Part shown: in pieces, positions 33,262 through 42,162 of the stretch | How the letters are laid out: every line of letters starts with the position of its first letter | Position numbering within the stretch: position 1 is the stretch's first letter | Source: UTCHB3 sp008363265 | GTDB lineage: Bacteria > Bacteroidota > Ignavibacteria > Ignavibacteriales > Ignavibacteriaceae | Direction: 5' to 3' | NCBI GenBank assembly: GCA_045863055.1 | Contig: BTUW01000002.1 | Location: 1 to 64,000 of the forward strand | DNA length: 64,000 nt | Notes under the pieces: model-generated | What the model saw: the letters and a program-made list of their open reading frames with translations, nothing else | The model's database searches: none | Told to the model about the DNA's origin: nothing | Made by a program: the position numbers and the translations under genes

Positions 33262-34758
33262 ATGAAGATATATTTCAGAGAAAATCAGCTCGCATACTTG
33301 AACCAGATAGCCACGAACACCGTTGGGCACTCCAACTTTACTCTACTCGTTGGGAAGAGAAAAGTAGGAAAGACAACGCTGATCAAGCAGTTTCTGAGAG
33401 CGAATGCAGGTGCTTATTTCACAATAAGCAACAAATCATCATTCCTGCAGCTTCAGGATATTTCAGAATACCTGAAATCCTACACATTTCCTGACAGTTT
33501 TATCCCGAATTTCCAAAGTTGGGGAAATTTCTTTGAGTTTCTCTTCTATATTGCCCGGAACAGACCCGTCAATATCGTTATCGACGAGTTTCACAATTTC
33601 GAACTGATAGAATCGGAAGCTTTTGACGAACTCAGGAGAGCTTGGGATACCCACGCGAAAAGCTCAATGCTCAACCTGATTGTTGTTACTTCGAACATCG
33701 ACTTCATGAAAAGGAAGTTCGAATCACCAGAGAGCCCCCTCTTCAGGATCAACAACCACTTCATTAAACTGAATCCGTTCAGACTTTCTGATGTGATCGT
33801 GATCTTCAGGATGAACAATTCGAAGCTTTCAACAAACCAGATAATTGAACTTTACACCATCTTCGGTGGACTTCCCAAGTACTACTTCCTGATAGAGCGT
33901 CACCGCCTCTGGAACAAGGACCTTGAGACGATCCTAAAGGAACTCGTCTTCGTCGACTTTGCCCCGCTCGCCTACGAGCTGAAGGAACTGCTGATAAACG
34001 ACTTCACCAGAGGCAACAAGATATACCTCTCGATACTGCAGGCGATCGCCGCAGGGTTCACCAAAATGTCAGATATCGCCAAAACAGTGAACATTCCTGT
34101 TACGAACCTGACAAAATACCTCTTCGAACTTGAAAAGAAGAAGAGACTTATCGAGCGCCAGTTGCCCGTGAACACCAGCGACGACACGAAATCAAAATTC
34201 GGCCGCTACTTTATCAGAAATTACTTCGAAAACTTCTGGTTCCGGTTCATTCAGCCCGATATCATCAATTTTGAGATGGGTGAATATGATAAAATGCTCG
34301 TCACCATTTCAGACAAGCTGGGTGAATATGTTAACAGCCGGCTCGGTATCTTCATCCGCGAGATATTCCAGGACTACCAGAAGAGCCCTTACATCCAGTA
34401 CCTCTTCCCCTTCGAAATAACCAAGGTGGGTTCGGTATGGAACAGAAGGGATACGATCGAGATAGTTGTGGTTAGCGAACCGGCGAGAGCGGTACTTTAC
34501 GCCAATCTTGTTCTGCAGGATGAACCACTGAACAAGTACGATGTGAACATGGCTTCAACCCAGTTCTTTAAATTCAAGAACCTTTACGCGAATTATTCGA
34601 AGAGATATCTTATTATTTCGAAGAATGGACTCGATGAGGGCGCCGAGGCTTTCTGCAAGCAGAAAAACCTCACAACGATCGATATCAACGTCTTCTTCGA
34701 CGCGCTCGTAAGTGACACTGTTGATACCGACCCGCAGCTGATCGAAATAGAGGTCTGA
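33262..34758 (+). CDS. archaeal-type AAA ATPase with DUF234-like C-terminus
   Basis: 498 residues. Walker A G31KRKVGKT38 near the N-terminus, Walker B VNIVIDEFHNF and the arginine-containing sensor region VVTSNIDFMKRKF. A winged-helix segment (FTKMSDIAKTVNIPVTNLTKYLFELEKKKRLIERQLPV) is followed by a C-terminal domain (KFGRYFIRNYFENFWFRFIQP; FIREIFQDYQ) resembling DUF234, which in relatives looks nuclease-like. These solitary ATPases are patchily distributed and often near mobile DNA; here it neighbours a MITE-like element and a gene remnant. No partner gene is adjacent. Biological role unknown. Confidence 0.85.
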   Translation: MKIYFRENQLAYLNQIATNTVGHSNFTLLVGKRKVGKTTLIKQFLRANAGAYFTISNKSSFLQLQDISEYLKSYTFPDSFIPNFQSWGNFFEFLFYIARNRPVNIVIDEFHNFELIESEAFDELRRAWDTHAKSSMLNLIVVTSNIDFMKRKFESPESPLFRINNHFIKLNPFRLSDVIVIFRMNNSKLSTNQIIELYTIFGGLPKYYFLIERHRLWNKDLETILKELVFVDFAPLAYELKELLINDFTRGNKIYLSILQAIAAGFTKMSDIAKTVNIPVTNLTKYLFELEKKKRLIERQLPVNTSDDTKSKFGRYFIRNYFENFWFRFIQPDIINFEMGEYDKMLVTISDKLGEYVNSRLGIFIREIFQDYQKSPYIQYLFPFEITKVGSVWNRRDTIEIVVVSEPARAVLYANLVLQDEPLNKYDVNMASTQFFKFKNLYANYSKRYLIISKNGLDEGAEAFCKQKNLTTIDINVFFDALVSDTVDTDPQLIEIEV

Positions 34759-34777
34759 TAACAACTCAATATTGTTG

Positions 34778-34809
34778 AAAGCTGCTTCCGCGAGGAGGCA
34801 GCTTTTTTT
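34778..34809. terminator. terminator after the AAA ATPase
   Basis: AAAGCTGCTTCC pairs with GGAGGCAGCTTT (one G-U), loop GCGA, followed by eight T. Convergent with glycerate kinase, whose stop lies immediately beyond. Confidence 0.8.
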
Positions 34810-36083
34810 TATCCCCTTGCGAGCATTATTACATCAGCCAGGTTAACCCCCGTGTGTCCTGTTGCGAGCGAACAGCCAAGCGCGTCGCACCAGGAGCCTG
34901 AATCGTTGTTGCGCAACATGGCTGAATAGTCCAAACCCATCGCCTCCCCTTTAGCGAAAGTCATACCGTCAACTATCGCCCCGGCATTTGAAGTGGAACC
35001 GTCAGTCCCGTCTGTTCCGGCCACGAGCAACACACCCGGGGTTCCCGCGAGAAGTGGAGCAGCGCGCATTGCAAACTCACTGTTCCGCCCCCCTTTGCCT
35101 GTTCCTCTTACGATCACACCTGTCTCTGCTCCTGCGATAAGAAGTAATGGTCTTCCGGGATCAAAATTCTGAGCAAATGTCCGGTTCAAAAAGCGGCTCA
35201 CGGCTTCCTCGACACCACCGGTCAGAGGCTCCGGATATGCTTCACAAATGTAACCCTCTCTTTCAGCGAGGATAACCAGGCAGGAGATGAGTTCCATGTT
35301 CGAGTCAATGATGTGGGTTTCAACATTTCGATGTGAATGATCCCTCGCTTCTTGCATTCCGGCCGCAATTCCGATGCATTTATCGGTCACTGGATTTTTC
35401 CCGGGGAAACCATACTTTTCCAGTATGGCGATCACATCGTTACTGAGCACTTCCCGGGGATGCAGTATGCCTGAGCCGATCGTCCCAAGGTCGTTACTCA
35501 ACACATCCGATACTACCAATTCCACAATTCTTCCCGCGCGGATGTGACGGAGAAGTTTTCCCCCTTTAACTTCTGAGAAGAAACTCCTGATCATGTTCAG
35601 TTCTTCAATCTCTATACCGTTCTTCATCAGGACCGTATTCAGTTCCCTCTTCTCATGCAGGGTAATTCCCCGGGCAGGAGCGGCCACCATCGCGGAGGTT
35701 CCACCCGACATCAGGTAAAGGAGAGTTGAGGCTTCATCCCCGCCTTCGACGAAACCGATCAGCTCACTTGCCGCCTGTAGACTTCTTTCATCCGGAACCG
35801 GATGTGATGACCTGATCACCTTGATATTTCCGGAAAGATCAGATTCCGGTGAGTTGGTGATCACCAGCCCCCTTACAATCCTCTCCCCAAGAACTGATAA
35901 AGCTCCACGGGCCATATTGATGCCGCACTTCCCAGTCGCGACCAGGTCTACACCCACCCCCTGCTCCTCAAAAAGGCGATTTGGACGGAGAAATCCTGAT
36001 ACAATGGCCTCAGGATCGTGAACATCAAGTGACATTTTGAATATCCTCGCGAGTTTTTCGCGATGTTCCCCGGTTTCAGCCAT
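34809..36083 (-). CDS. glycerate 2-kinase (type II, DUF4147)
   Basis: Phosphorylates glycerate to 2-phosphoglycerate, linking serine/glyoxylate or sugar-acid breakdown to glycolysis. 424 residues. Motifs: LVATGKCGINMARGA, SSHPVPDERSLQAA, YLMSGGTSAMVAAPARGIT, LVVSDVLSNDLGTIGSG, and GRNSEFAMRAA with GTDGTDGSTSNAGAIVDG near the C-terminus, all typical of the TtuD/GckA type. Overlaps the REC-HPt gene by 8 bases. Confidence 0.93.
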   Translation of the reverse strand: MAETGEHREKLARIFKMSLDVHDPEAIVSGFLRPNRLFEEQGVGVDLVATGKCGINMARGALSVLGERIVRGLVITNSPESDLSGNIKVIRSSHPVPDERSLQAASELIGFVEGGDEASTLLYLMSGGTSAMVAAPARGITLHEKRELNTVLMKNGIEIEELNMIRSFFSEVKGGKLLRHIRAGRIVELVVSDVLSNDLGTIGSGILHPREVLSNDVIAILEKYGFPGKNPVTDKCIGIAAGMQEARDHSHRNVETHIIDSNMELISCLVILAEREGYICEAYPEPLTGGVEEAVSRFLNRTFAQNFDPGRPLLLIAGAETGVIVRGTGKGGRNSEFAMRAAPLLAGTPGVLLVAGTDGTDGSTSNAGAIVDGMTFAKGEAMGLDYSAMLRNNDSGSWCDALGCSLATGHTGVNLADVIMLARG

Positions 36084-37179
36084 GATATTTCAGCATCTTG
36101 AGGTGTATCTCTCTAAGATCACCGGCCGCGGTGGCGGTCAGACCTGCTATACTCTCCAGCAGCACCGCATGAGCATGACGGTCGAATCCGGGCCTGTGGA
36201 GCGTTGAATGGAATCGCTCCAATAGTGGAATTATCTGTTTGAGTCCGAGATATGCGAATACCGGTTTTAATTTATGGCAAACCTCCCGGCACTTTTTTAT
36301 GTCACCGACAGAAAGTGTGTATCGAATGTCGGCCAGGAGTCTGGCATGCGACTGAAGGAAACTGAGTATGATGTCGGACGCGAATTTAAGATCACCCCTG
36401 GAAACATCTTTCAGATATGACAGATCGATCGACGCGCTTACAATGAAAAGATCCGCCGGTTTTTCAGCAAGCCGCGGCATTTTTGAGTCAGATATATAAG
36501 GCTCGATCGCCGCGAGCAGCTCGTTGATCTTAATAGGTTTGGAAAGATAACCGTTCATACCTGAGGAGTATATCTTCTGATTTATTTCCGAAAAAGATGC
36601 CGCTGTGAGCGCGAGGATCGGGACATTGCACGCCGGCTCAGGGAAGTTGGTTCTGATCCCGACCGTGGCCTCAAAGCCGTCCATTACGGGCATCGAAAGA
36701 TCCATAAGGATCAAGGAGTAATTCTTTTCACGGGCTTTTGCGATCGCCTCTTCTCCATTTTCCGCGAGATCATAATCGATGCCAAGTTTTCTAAGCATCC
36801 CCCCTACAATTATCCTGGAGTGGTCATGGTCATCAACTATGAGAACTGATCTCACAGGAATTTCTTCGCTGACCGGTGCAGATCCGCTGACTGATGAGTT
36901 GTCTGATTCACTCACCACGATTAACGGAGGGGAATCAACTATTACAACACCTTTGTATTCACCTTTACCCACCGGATGGCAAATAAACTCAAATTCGAGA
37001 TCATGCAGCTTTTCAATGAACCGCTGGTTTCCCGGGCCCAATTCCCTTTTTAACCAAACAGGGAACAACTCCTGAGTCAGCGCAACCAGATCTGAAGGAA
37101 GTGGAAGTTCATCATCATAACGGAAACTGTCTTCGGATTGATTGTAGGAAAATCTGGCTACTGAATAGTTGTTTGGCAT
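36076..37179 (-). CDS. response regulator fused to an HPt domain, without a kinase
   Basis: 367 residues: N-terminal region of unknown fold (1-105); receiver domain about 110-235 (SVLIVDDHDHSRIIVGGMLRKLG; LILMDLSMPVMDGFEA with the phospho-acceptor Asp; ILALTAAS; GYLSKPI); and a C-terminal histidine phosphotransfer domain (CREVCHKLKPVFAYLGL with the conserved His-x-x-Lys). Both phosphorelay sites are intact, but no histidine kinase catalytic domain exists here or adjacent. It must receive phosphate from a kinase encoded elsewhere. No DNA-binding output domain. Confidence 0.9.
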   Translation of the reverse strand: MPNNYSVARFSYNQSEDSFRYDDELPLPSDLVALTQELFPVWLKRELGPGNQRFIEKLHDLEFEFICHPVGKGEYKGVVIVDSPPLIVVSESDNSSVSGSAPVSEEIPVRSVLIVDDHDHSRIIVGGMLRKLGIDYDLAENGEEAIAKAREKNYSLILMDLSMPVMDGFEATVGIRTNFPEPACNVPILALTAASFSEINQKIYSSGMNGYLSKPIKINELLAAIEPYISDSKMPRLAEKPADLFIVSASIDLSYLKDVSRGDLKFASDIILSFLQSHARLLADIRYTLSVGDIKKCREVCHKLKPVFAYLGLKQIIPLLERFHSTLHRPGFDRHAHAVLLESIAGLTATAAGDLREIHLKMLKYHG

Positions 37180-37232
37180 TTTTAAGAATCAGTCGTACGG
37201 GGATTCATGGTTTTTTGGGGGTAAATATAAAA

Positions 37233-37258
37233 AAAAGGCTGCTAAAAAGCAGCCTTTT
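37233..37258 (-). terminator. terminator for the ZnuD-like operon
   Basis: AAAAGGCTGCT and AGCAGCCTTTT form a perfect 11-pair stem with loop AAAA. On the minus strand it is followed by a run of T. Lies 145 bases after the receptor stop; nothing else is seen in that 3' region. Confidence 0.8.
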
Positions 37259-37403
37259 GGGGGGAGTAATGTAATCATTAAACACTAAGCAGGGAATCAT
37301 GTTTAATGACAGTTCAAACATAACCCCTTGGTGACCGGGAGATGCCATTCTTTCGATGAACAGGCCATTTCACTCGACAAACTGGCATTTTTGCTCGACA
37401 AAA

Positions 37404-39623
37404 CTAATGAAAGTAAATTCTGAGAGTGGTTCTGAAGTTACGACCGGCTTCAGGCATGATCGATTTTACCCTCGAAAGATGGTTTCTGTACTCGATATCA
37501 AACAGATTATCCACCCCTGCCGATAACAATCCTGTAAATCTTCCCAACGTGAATGGCTGATAAATTCCGGAGTTGACTATTGTGTACCCGGCGGTCGGTG
37601 ATTCAAAACTGTCTGTCCTCTCCTGCGCCATCGCTGTCTCTGTCGATAACTCGATCGTAGCGCCCGATCCGAACCTGTAGTTCGCACCAAATACCAGCTT
37701 AAGCGGGGGTATCTGGGGAAGTGCGCCGCCAGCTGCGAAACTTCCGGAAGTGTAACTTATTCTTGATGAGAGTGTGAAACCTGAAAATGGCTCCACTTCT
37801 GTTTCAAACTCAAACCCGGTCAGATTTGCGTCTTCACCCGAAGTGGCATAGATGGGAAGAAACGTCTGGTAATTGGTTCTACCGGTGTTTCTCGGAAGAA
37901 TGAAACCATCCAGGCTGTAATAGTATGCGTTCAGGAGAGCATATAACCCCTTGGAACGCCAGTAAATGAACAGCTCGTAGCCGAGACCCGATTCAGACTC
38001 CAGGTCAGGGTTTCCCGTCTCGTATGAATAGGCCGCGAGGTGGGGCCCCTCAGAAAAGAGTTCTTCGATCGTCGGCACCCTCGATGACCTGCTGAGATTC
38101 GTTCCCGCGAATAGTGACTCGGAGAGACCGTATATCATCGATGCGGAAAACGACCATGTAATAAAATCACGTTCCCTGATTATACCGATATCGGCTTTCT
38201 TTGTGGTCCTGGGTGTGATAACATCCCCGTTCACCCTGCCGCTGAACTCGAAGCTTAACCCGTTATAGTTGAAAGGCTGCCAGAAATAGAGGGCAAGATT
38301 CTTTGATGTGGAATAGGGAGTAAAAACGAACCCACCCACCTCGAAGTCCCTTAGTTGCCCGGAAAGCCCGATCACCCCGTCTTCATTGAATCCAAATATG
38401 TGGTGCTCCAGGTTCAGGTACGCATAGTGATCCACGATCCTGAACTCGGCACCGATAAGATCGTTCCGTTCATACTCCTTGTGCCTGTAGAATGATCTGC
38501 TGTAGTGGAGAGTTAAATTATGCAATAGCCCGCTATCGAAATTCAGAGAACCTTTGGCGGAGTAGACATTTCTGAAAACCGATATTCTTACACCATTGGG
38601 GTGTGACCCAACAAATCCTCCCGGAATACCGTATTCCATATCGATGCTCCGGTAAGAATATCCCATAAACCCCGGTTCAGTTACCCATGAGCCTCCAACA
38701 GAGAACCCCGTGATTGAAGAGAATGAATTTTTCAGAGTGCCGCCGGGGGTTCGCAGGTTGGTCGATGACCGGCTAGTGAATCCGGCCTGAACCACCAGTG
38801 GACCTGTACCTAATTCAGTTCGACCGCCATATAAAAAGCCATTGTTCGCACTCTCATAGTATGATCCCGCTCCTGCAGATATCCCGCTGAAATTCTCGAC
38901 CGGTATGTCGTGCCGCACCACATTTACCACTCCACCGAGAGTGACAGGTGAAAAGAGCAAAACCCTCGGACCACGGATAATATCCGCCCTCGTGATCGAA
39001 AAAGGCTCAATAGTAAGGGCATGGTCGGGTGAAGTGCTGCTAAGGTCCGCCGTTTTGGCACCGTCCTCTGTAAATAGTATCCGGTCTCCTCCCAATCCGC
39101 GAATAACAGGACGGGCGGGTGCCGGACCCATGGAACGTATCGCGAGACCTGTCTCATTCTTTAATGTAGCTGCCAGGGTCAGACCAAGGTTCTTCTGCAG
39201 GTCAACCCCTTCCACAACACCTGCCAGATTGCTTATCTCCTCAAACTTTGAGTGAAAATGGTTACCGGTGATGAGCACCGCCTCAAGATTTAGGTCTTTG
39301 GGGATAAAATAGATCACCAGATCCATCGGAGCGTTCTTTTGCGGAATATGCGTGAACGAGTAGGGATAATAACCGATGTGTGTCAGATTAACGGTTACCC
39401 TCTCATTCACCGGGAGCATCAGAGAGAATTCTCCTCTCTCATCTGTGATAACTCCGGCACTGCCCCCTGAAACACTGACGGTGGCAGCTGAAACAACCTC
39501 ACGGGTGTAAGAATCATATACCTTGCCGTGTACCAGCACCGTCTCATTTTTCTGCGAAAACAAGCTTGCCGCGTTGGCAACAACCATGAAGAAGAGGAGC
39601 GATTTTAAATATTGTAATTGCAT
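37404..39623 (-). CDS. TonB-dependent outer-membrane receptor, ZnuD-like
   Basis: 739 residues: signal peptide, carboxypeptidase-regulatory-like domain about 28-110 (VLVHGKVYDSYTREVVSAATVSVSGG), plug about 125-235 and a 22-strand-type barrel ending in F-H. The plug reads RPVIRGLGGDRILFTEDGAK...SSTSPDHALTIEPFSITRADIIRGPRVLL, close to the SxDHA..DP pattern of ZnuD-type zinc receptors, unlike the vitamin B12 receptor elsewhere in the window. A zinc/heme-related metal role is inference strengthened by the His-rich neighbours. Confidence 0.88.
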   Translation of the reverse strand: MQLQYLKSLLFFMVVANAASLFSQKNETVLVHGKVYDSYTREVVSAATVSVSGGSAGVITDERGEFSLMLPVNERVTVNLTHIGYYPYSFTHIPQKNAPMDLVIYFIPKDLNLEAVLITGNHFHSKFEEISNLAGVVEGVDLQKNLGLTLAATLKNETGLAIRSMGPAPARPVIRGLGGDRILFTEDGAKTADLSSTSPDHALTIEPFSITRADIIRGPRVLLFSPVTLGGVVNVVRHDIPVENFSGISAGAGSYYESANNGFLYGGRTELGTGPLVVQAGFTSRSSTNLRTPGGTLKNSFSSITGFSVGGSWVTEPGFMGYSYRSIDMEYGIPGGFVGSHPNGVRISVFRNVYSAKGSLNFDSGLLHNLTLHYSRSFYRHKEYERNDLIGAEFRIVDHYAYLNLEHHIFGFNEDGVIGLSGQLRDFEVGGFVFTPYSTSKNLALYFWQPFNYNGLSFEFSGRVNGDVITPRTTKKADIGIIRERDFITWSFSASMIYGLSESLFAGTNLSRSSRVPTIEELFSEGPHLAAYSYETGNPDLESESGLGYELFIYWRSKGLYALLNAYYYSLDGFILPRNTGRTNYQTFLPIYATSGEDANLTGFEFETEVEPFSGFTLSSRISYTSGSFAAGGALPQIPPLKLVFGANYRFGSGATIELSTETAMAQERTDSFESPTAGYTIVNSGIYQPFTLGRFTGLLSAGVDNLFDIEYRNHLSRVKSIMPEAGRNFRTTLRIYFH

Positions 39624-39637
39624 ATAACCAGGAGGAA

Positions 39638-39685
39638 ATTTACCGGATATTTACTAAAGTAAAACTTTAATTAACTCCGGTAAAT
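39638..39685 (-). promoter_or_regulatory. inverted repeat in the leader of the ZnuD-like receptor
   Basis: ATTTACCGGA (39638-39647) and TCCGGTAAAT (39676-39685) are perfect 10-base inverted repeats with GGAG and CTCC extending outward, 15 bases before the ATG on the minus strand. A smaller TTTACT/AGTAAA dyad lies inside. It could be a metal-responsive operator pair or a 5' hairpin controlling translation. Confidence 0.5.
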
Positions 39686-39715
39686 CTCCTTTATAAACTA
39701 ATTATTAAGTATTGT

Positions 39716-40162
39716 TTATTGAACAAGCACTTTAAGATTTCCTGAACGGAAATCATTGTGCCCTTCGTGAGTTATGAAAAACTCGACTGTGGTCATTCCG
39801 GCCTTCTTTCCACGAAAGTGGATCTCATATTCCTCACCATCATGGCGCCATATTTCGACCATGCTTGTGTCACCGATGCTCCAGCTCAGCTTCTTCTCTG
39901 CTTCGGCAGGAGGATTGATAACATTACGGCTGGGATCGAAGAACTTCACATCCATGTGGTCTGTGGAATTATTAAGGGGTACTTTAATCGTGTCAGTGGA
40001 TTCACCTCTGAAGATCGAAGCCACAGGTATGCCACTTGTCGAAAGGTAAACACCTTCAGCCTTGAAGTGATCTTCCTGGGGGGCAACAACATTATCTTCT
40101 TTTTTACATCCTGCCATTAATACGGCAAAAAGCAGAATGACTGCAATTAATCCTTTTTTCAT
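39716..40162 (-). CDS. lipoprotein with C-terminal His motif, receptor-associated
   Basis: 148 residues. Lipobox VLMAGC after a short signal peptide. The mature part is beta-rich and ends THEGHNDFRSGNLKVLVQ, with two His and an Asp positioned like a metal site. It sits between the His-rich protein and the ZnuD-like receptor on the same strand, so I infer a surface or periplasmic metal-binding partner. No named family recognised. Confidence 0.7.
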   Translation of the reverse strand: MKKGLIAVILLFAVLMAGCKKEDNVVAPQEDHFKAEGVYLSTSGIPVASIFRGESTDTIKVPLNNSTDHMDVKFFDPSRNVINPPAEAEKKLSWSIGDTSMVEIWRHDGEEYEIHFRGKKAGMTTVEFFITHEGHNDFRSGNLKVLVQ

Positions 40163-40329
40163 CTGAATAACTCACTTTTGTTTTGTTTGATCAAATATCA
40201 TAAATCAATGCATCACCGGGAACCGGCATACGATATTAACGATTCCTGAAGATACAGCACACTGAAGCACACGGGACAGTAACCCGGAGGTGTATCAGTT
40301 GATTTTTGTCGTTTATTGAATGTTGTTGA

Positions 40330-40677
40330 TCAAACTGCGGGTGGTCCGCGAAGAGGCTGTGCCCGGAGAAGGGTATATTGGGTGTACCCAAGGGTCTCGA
40401 AAGTTCGTACGTGCACGCTTTCAATACGGTGGTCATGCATGAAACTTTTGAATTCCAGTGAATGACTGCCGGCAAAGGCGACAACGTAACAGAGGGAGTA
40501 TACCGTGGAAGAATGGTGGGTTGATCCATCCGCCGGCGGGTTTTGAAACTCCGCTTTTGCCAGAGGATCATAATCATGCCCGTGAATGTGCATGGCACTC
40601 CCCACCAATACCGCTATATAAAGAAGCGTCACAAAGATATGCACGCGTCTTTTGGCGAGTGGGGAGCTTAAGTTCAT
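40330..40677 (-). CDS. small His-rich membrane-anchored protein, unknown
   Basis: 115 residues: a hydrophobic N-terminal segment (HIFVTLLYIAVLVGSA) followed by MHIHGHDYDPLAK, DGSTHHSS and FMHDHRIESVHV. Eleven or so histidines are clustered after the anchor, suggesting periplasmic metal buffering or sensing. Co-directional with the lipoprotein and receptor genes; 9 bases after the rhodanese gene. The frame is supported by context rather than by homology. Confidence 0.55.
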   Translation of the reverse strand: MNLSSPLAKRRVHIFVTLLYIAVLVGSAMHIHGHDYDPLAKAEFQNPPADGSTHHSSTVYSLCYVVAFAGSHSLEFKSFMHDHRIESVHVRTFETLGYTQYTLLRAQPLRGPPAV

Positions 40678-40685
40678 TTTACTTG

Positions 40686-41006
40686 TTATCCTCTTTCAAC
40701 AGGATACATCCAACCGATGATCCCGGAATCGAGATTGTAAATATTCTTGAAACCCTGCTGAGCCATATACAGTCCCGCATGGAAGCTCCTGCTGCCACTA
40801 CGGCAATAGATATAGTAGTTCTTGGAATGATCCAGTTTTTCGATCTCACTTTGGAAATCAGGCGAGTAAATATCGATATTGAGGGCGCCGGTTATCCGTT
40901 TTTCTTCATATTCCTCCGGCGTCCTTACATCCAACAGGACAGCGTCAGAATCGTTCTGAATGCCGGCTAAAAACTCTGAAGGGGAGAGATTTTTCACTCC
41001 GATCAT
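40686..41006 (-). CDS. single-domain rhodanese
   Basis: 106 residues. Sulfur-transfer domain with conserved LLDVRTPEEYEEKRITGALNIDI and active loop C68-R-S-G-S-R-S. The six-residue loop fits thiosulfate/persulfide transfer. No signal peptide, so cytoplasmic. Between the orphan TRAP binding protein and the metal-receptor genes; possibly co-transcribed with the His-rich gene (9-base gap). Confidence 0.92.
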   Translation of the reverse strand: MIGVKNLSPSEFLAGIQNDSDAVLLDVRTPEEYEEKRITGALNIDIYSPDFQSEIEKLDHSKNYYIYCRSGSRSFHAGLYMAQQGFKNIYNLDSGIIGWMYPVERG

Positions 41007-41059
41007 TAATTTGACTCTCTTTTTTGCTTATTGTTATGATATATCAAAAATATAACCGA

Positions 41060-42160
41060 TCAAAGTGGTTGATAGTTCCGTTCTGCAATTGCAATAAGAT
41101 CATTCGTTAGATTCTGAAATTTCCTGTAGGATTCAAAGATCTTCCTGCTCATCGGATCTGCCGCTATGATCTCATTAAGGACTTCCACGGATTTCTCCCG
41201 GAGTTTATCTATAACAATTTCAGGAAATTTCATTAGTTTAACACTTTTGTCTTTCCTGATCACCTCGAGATATTCCGAATTTCTTGTGAACATTTCGGCA
41301 GTTATCATTGCATCCGACCATGCCATTGCCCCCAGTACGATCTCACGGAGATCTTCAGGAAGTGCCTCAAAGGCCTTTTTATTCACTATAAACTCAGTGG
41401 AACTCCCTGGTTCCTGCCATCCGGGATAGTAGTAGTATGGAGCTATCCTGTGAAAACCCATCTTGTAGTCATGAAAGGGCCCTACCCACTCGAGAGCATC
41501 AAGAACTCCCCGTTCGAGGTTCGTGTAAAGCTCTCCACCGGGGAACAGGAGGGCATTGCCTCCCAGTTTCGCGACAACTTTCCCGCCAAATCCAGGAATA
41601 CGCATCTTCAGACCATTGAAGTCATCAACGCTCCTGATCTCCTTCCTGAACCAGCCACCCATCTGTCCTGCTGTGTTGCCTCCGGGAAAACCGAGCAGCC
41701 CGTGGCGGGCATAAAGTTCATTCCAGAGTTCCTGTCCCCCGCCATACCTGAACCATGCCGCGGTCTGTTCAGCGTTCATTCCGAATGGTATACCCGAGAA
41801 AAAGATAGCTGAAGGCTCCTTCCCCGCCCAGTAATAACTGGCACTGTGAACCATCTCAACGTTCCCCTGCTTGACGGCATCAAAACTTTCCATGGCGGGT
41901 ACGAGTTCACCCCCGCCGTAAACCTTTATATCAAGTCTGCCACCAGACATCATAGAGACTTTTTTGGAGAAGTTTATCATCTGCTCTCCGAACACCGGGA
42001 AATTGGGGGGCCAGGCGGTTACCATTTTCCACTTGTACTTTTTGCCGGAATATGCTCCCGCTTTACCGTCTTTACGCATGCATGACGAAAGTGCTCCCGG
42101 GAGCACGGCTGCAGTTGTAATAAGTGCAGCTTTCTTCAGAAAATCTCTTCTTTTCTCCAT
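41060..42160 (-). CDS. TRAP-type substrate-binding protein (DctP family)
   Basis: 366 residues with a twin-arginine-like leader RRDFLKKAALITTAAVLPGALSSC, which also resembles a lipobox. The mature protein is typical DctP: WKMVTAWPPNFPVFGEQMINFSKKVSMMSGGRLDIKVYGGGELVP, ALEWVGPFHDYKMGFH. Binds a periplasmic carboxylate or related ligand. The expected DctQ/DctM permeases are not adjacent. Two bases after the SpoIIE-type phosphatase gene, an odd partner that hints at signalling use. Confidence 0.9.
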   Translation of the reverse strand: MEKRRDFLKKAALITTAAVLPGALSSCMRKDGKAGAYSGKKYKWKMVTAWPPNFPVFGEQMINFSKKVSMMSGGRLDIKVYGGGELVPAMESFDAVKQGNVEMVHSASYYWAGKEPSAIFFSGIPFGMNAEQTAAWFRYGGGQELWNELYARHGLLGFPGGNTAGQMGGWFRKEIRSVDDFNGLKMRIPGFGGKVVAKLGGNALLFPGGELYTNLERGVLDALEWVGPFHDYKMGFHRIAPYYYYPGWQEPGSSTEFIVNKKAFEALPEDLREIVLGAMAWSDAMITAEMFTRNSEYLEVIRKDKSVKLMKFPEIVIDKLREKSVEVLNEIIAADPMSRKIFESYRKFQNLTNDLIAIAERNYQPL

Positions 42161-42162
42161 TT

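Noticed and set aside
33222..33494. 90-codon frame overlapping the start of the AAA ATPase
   Set aside because: The ATPase frame carries the Walker A motif through the same bases.
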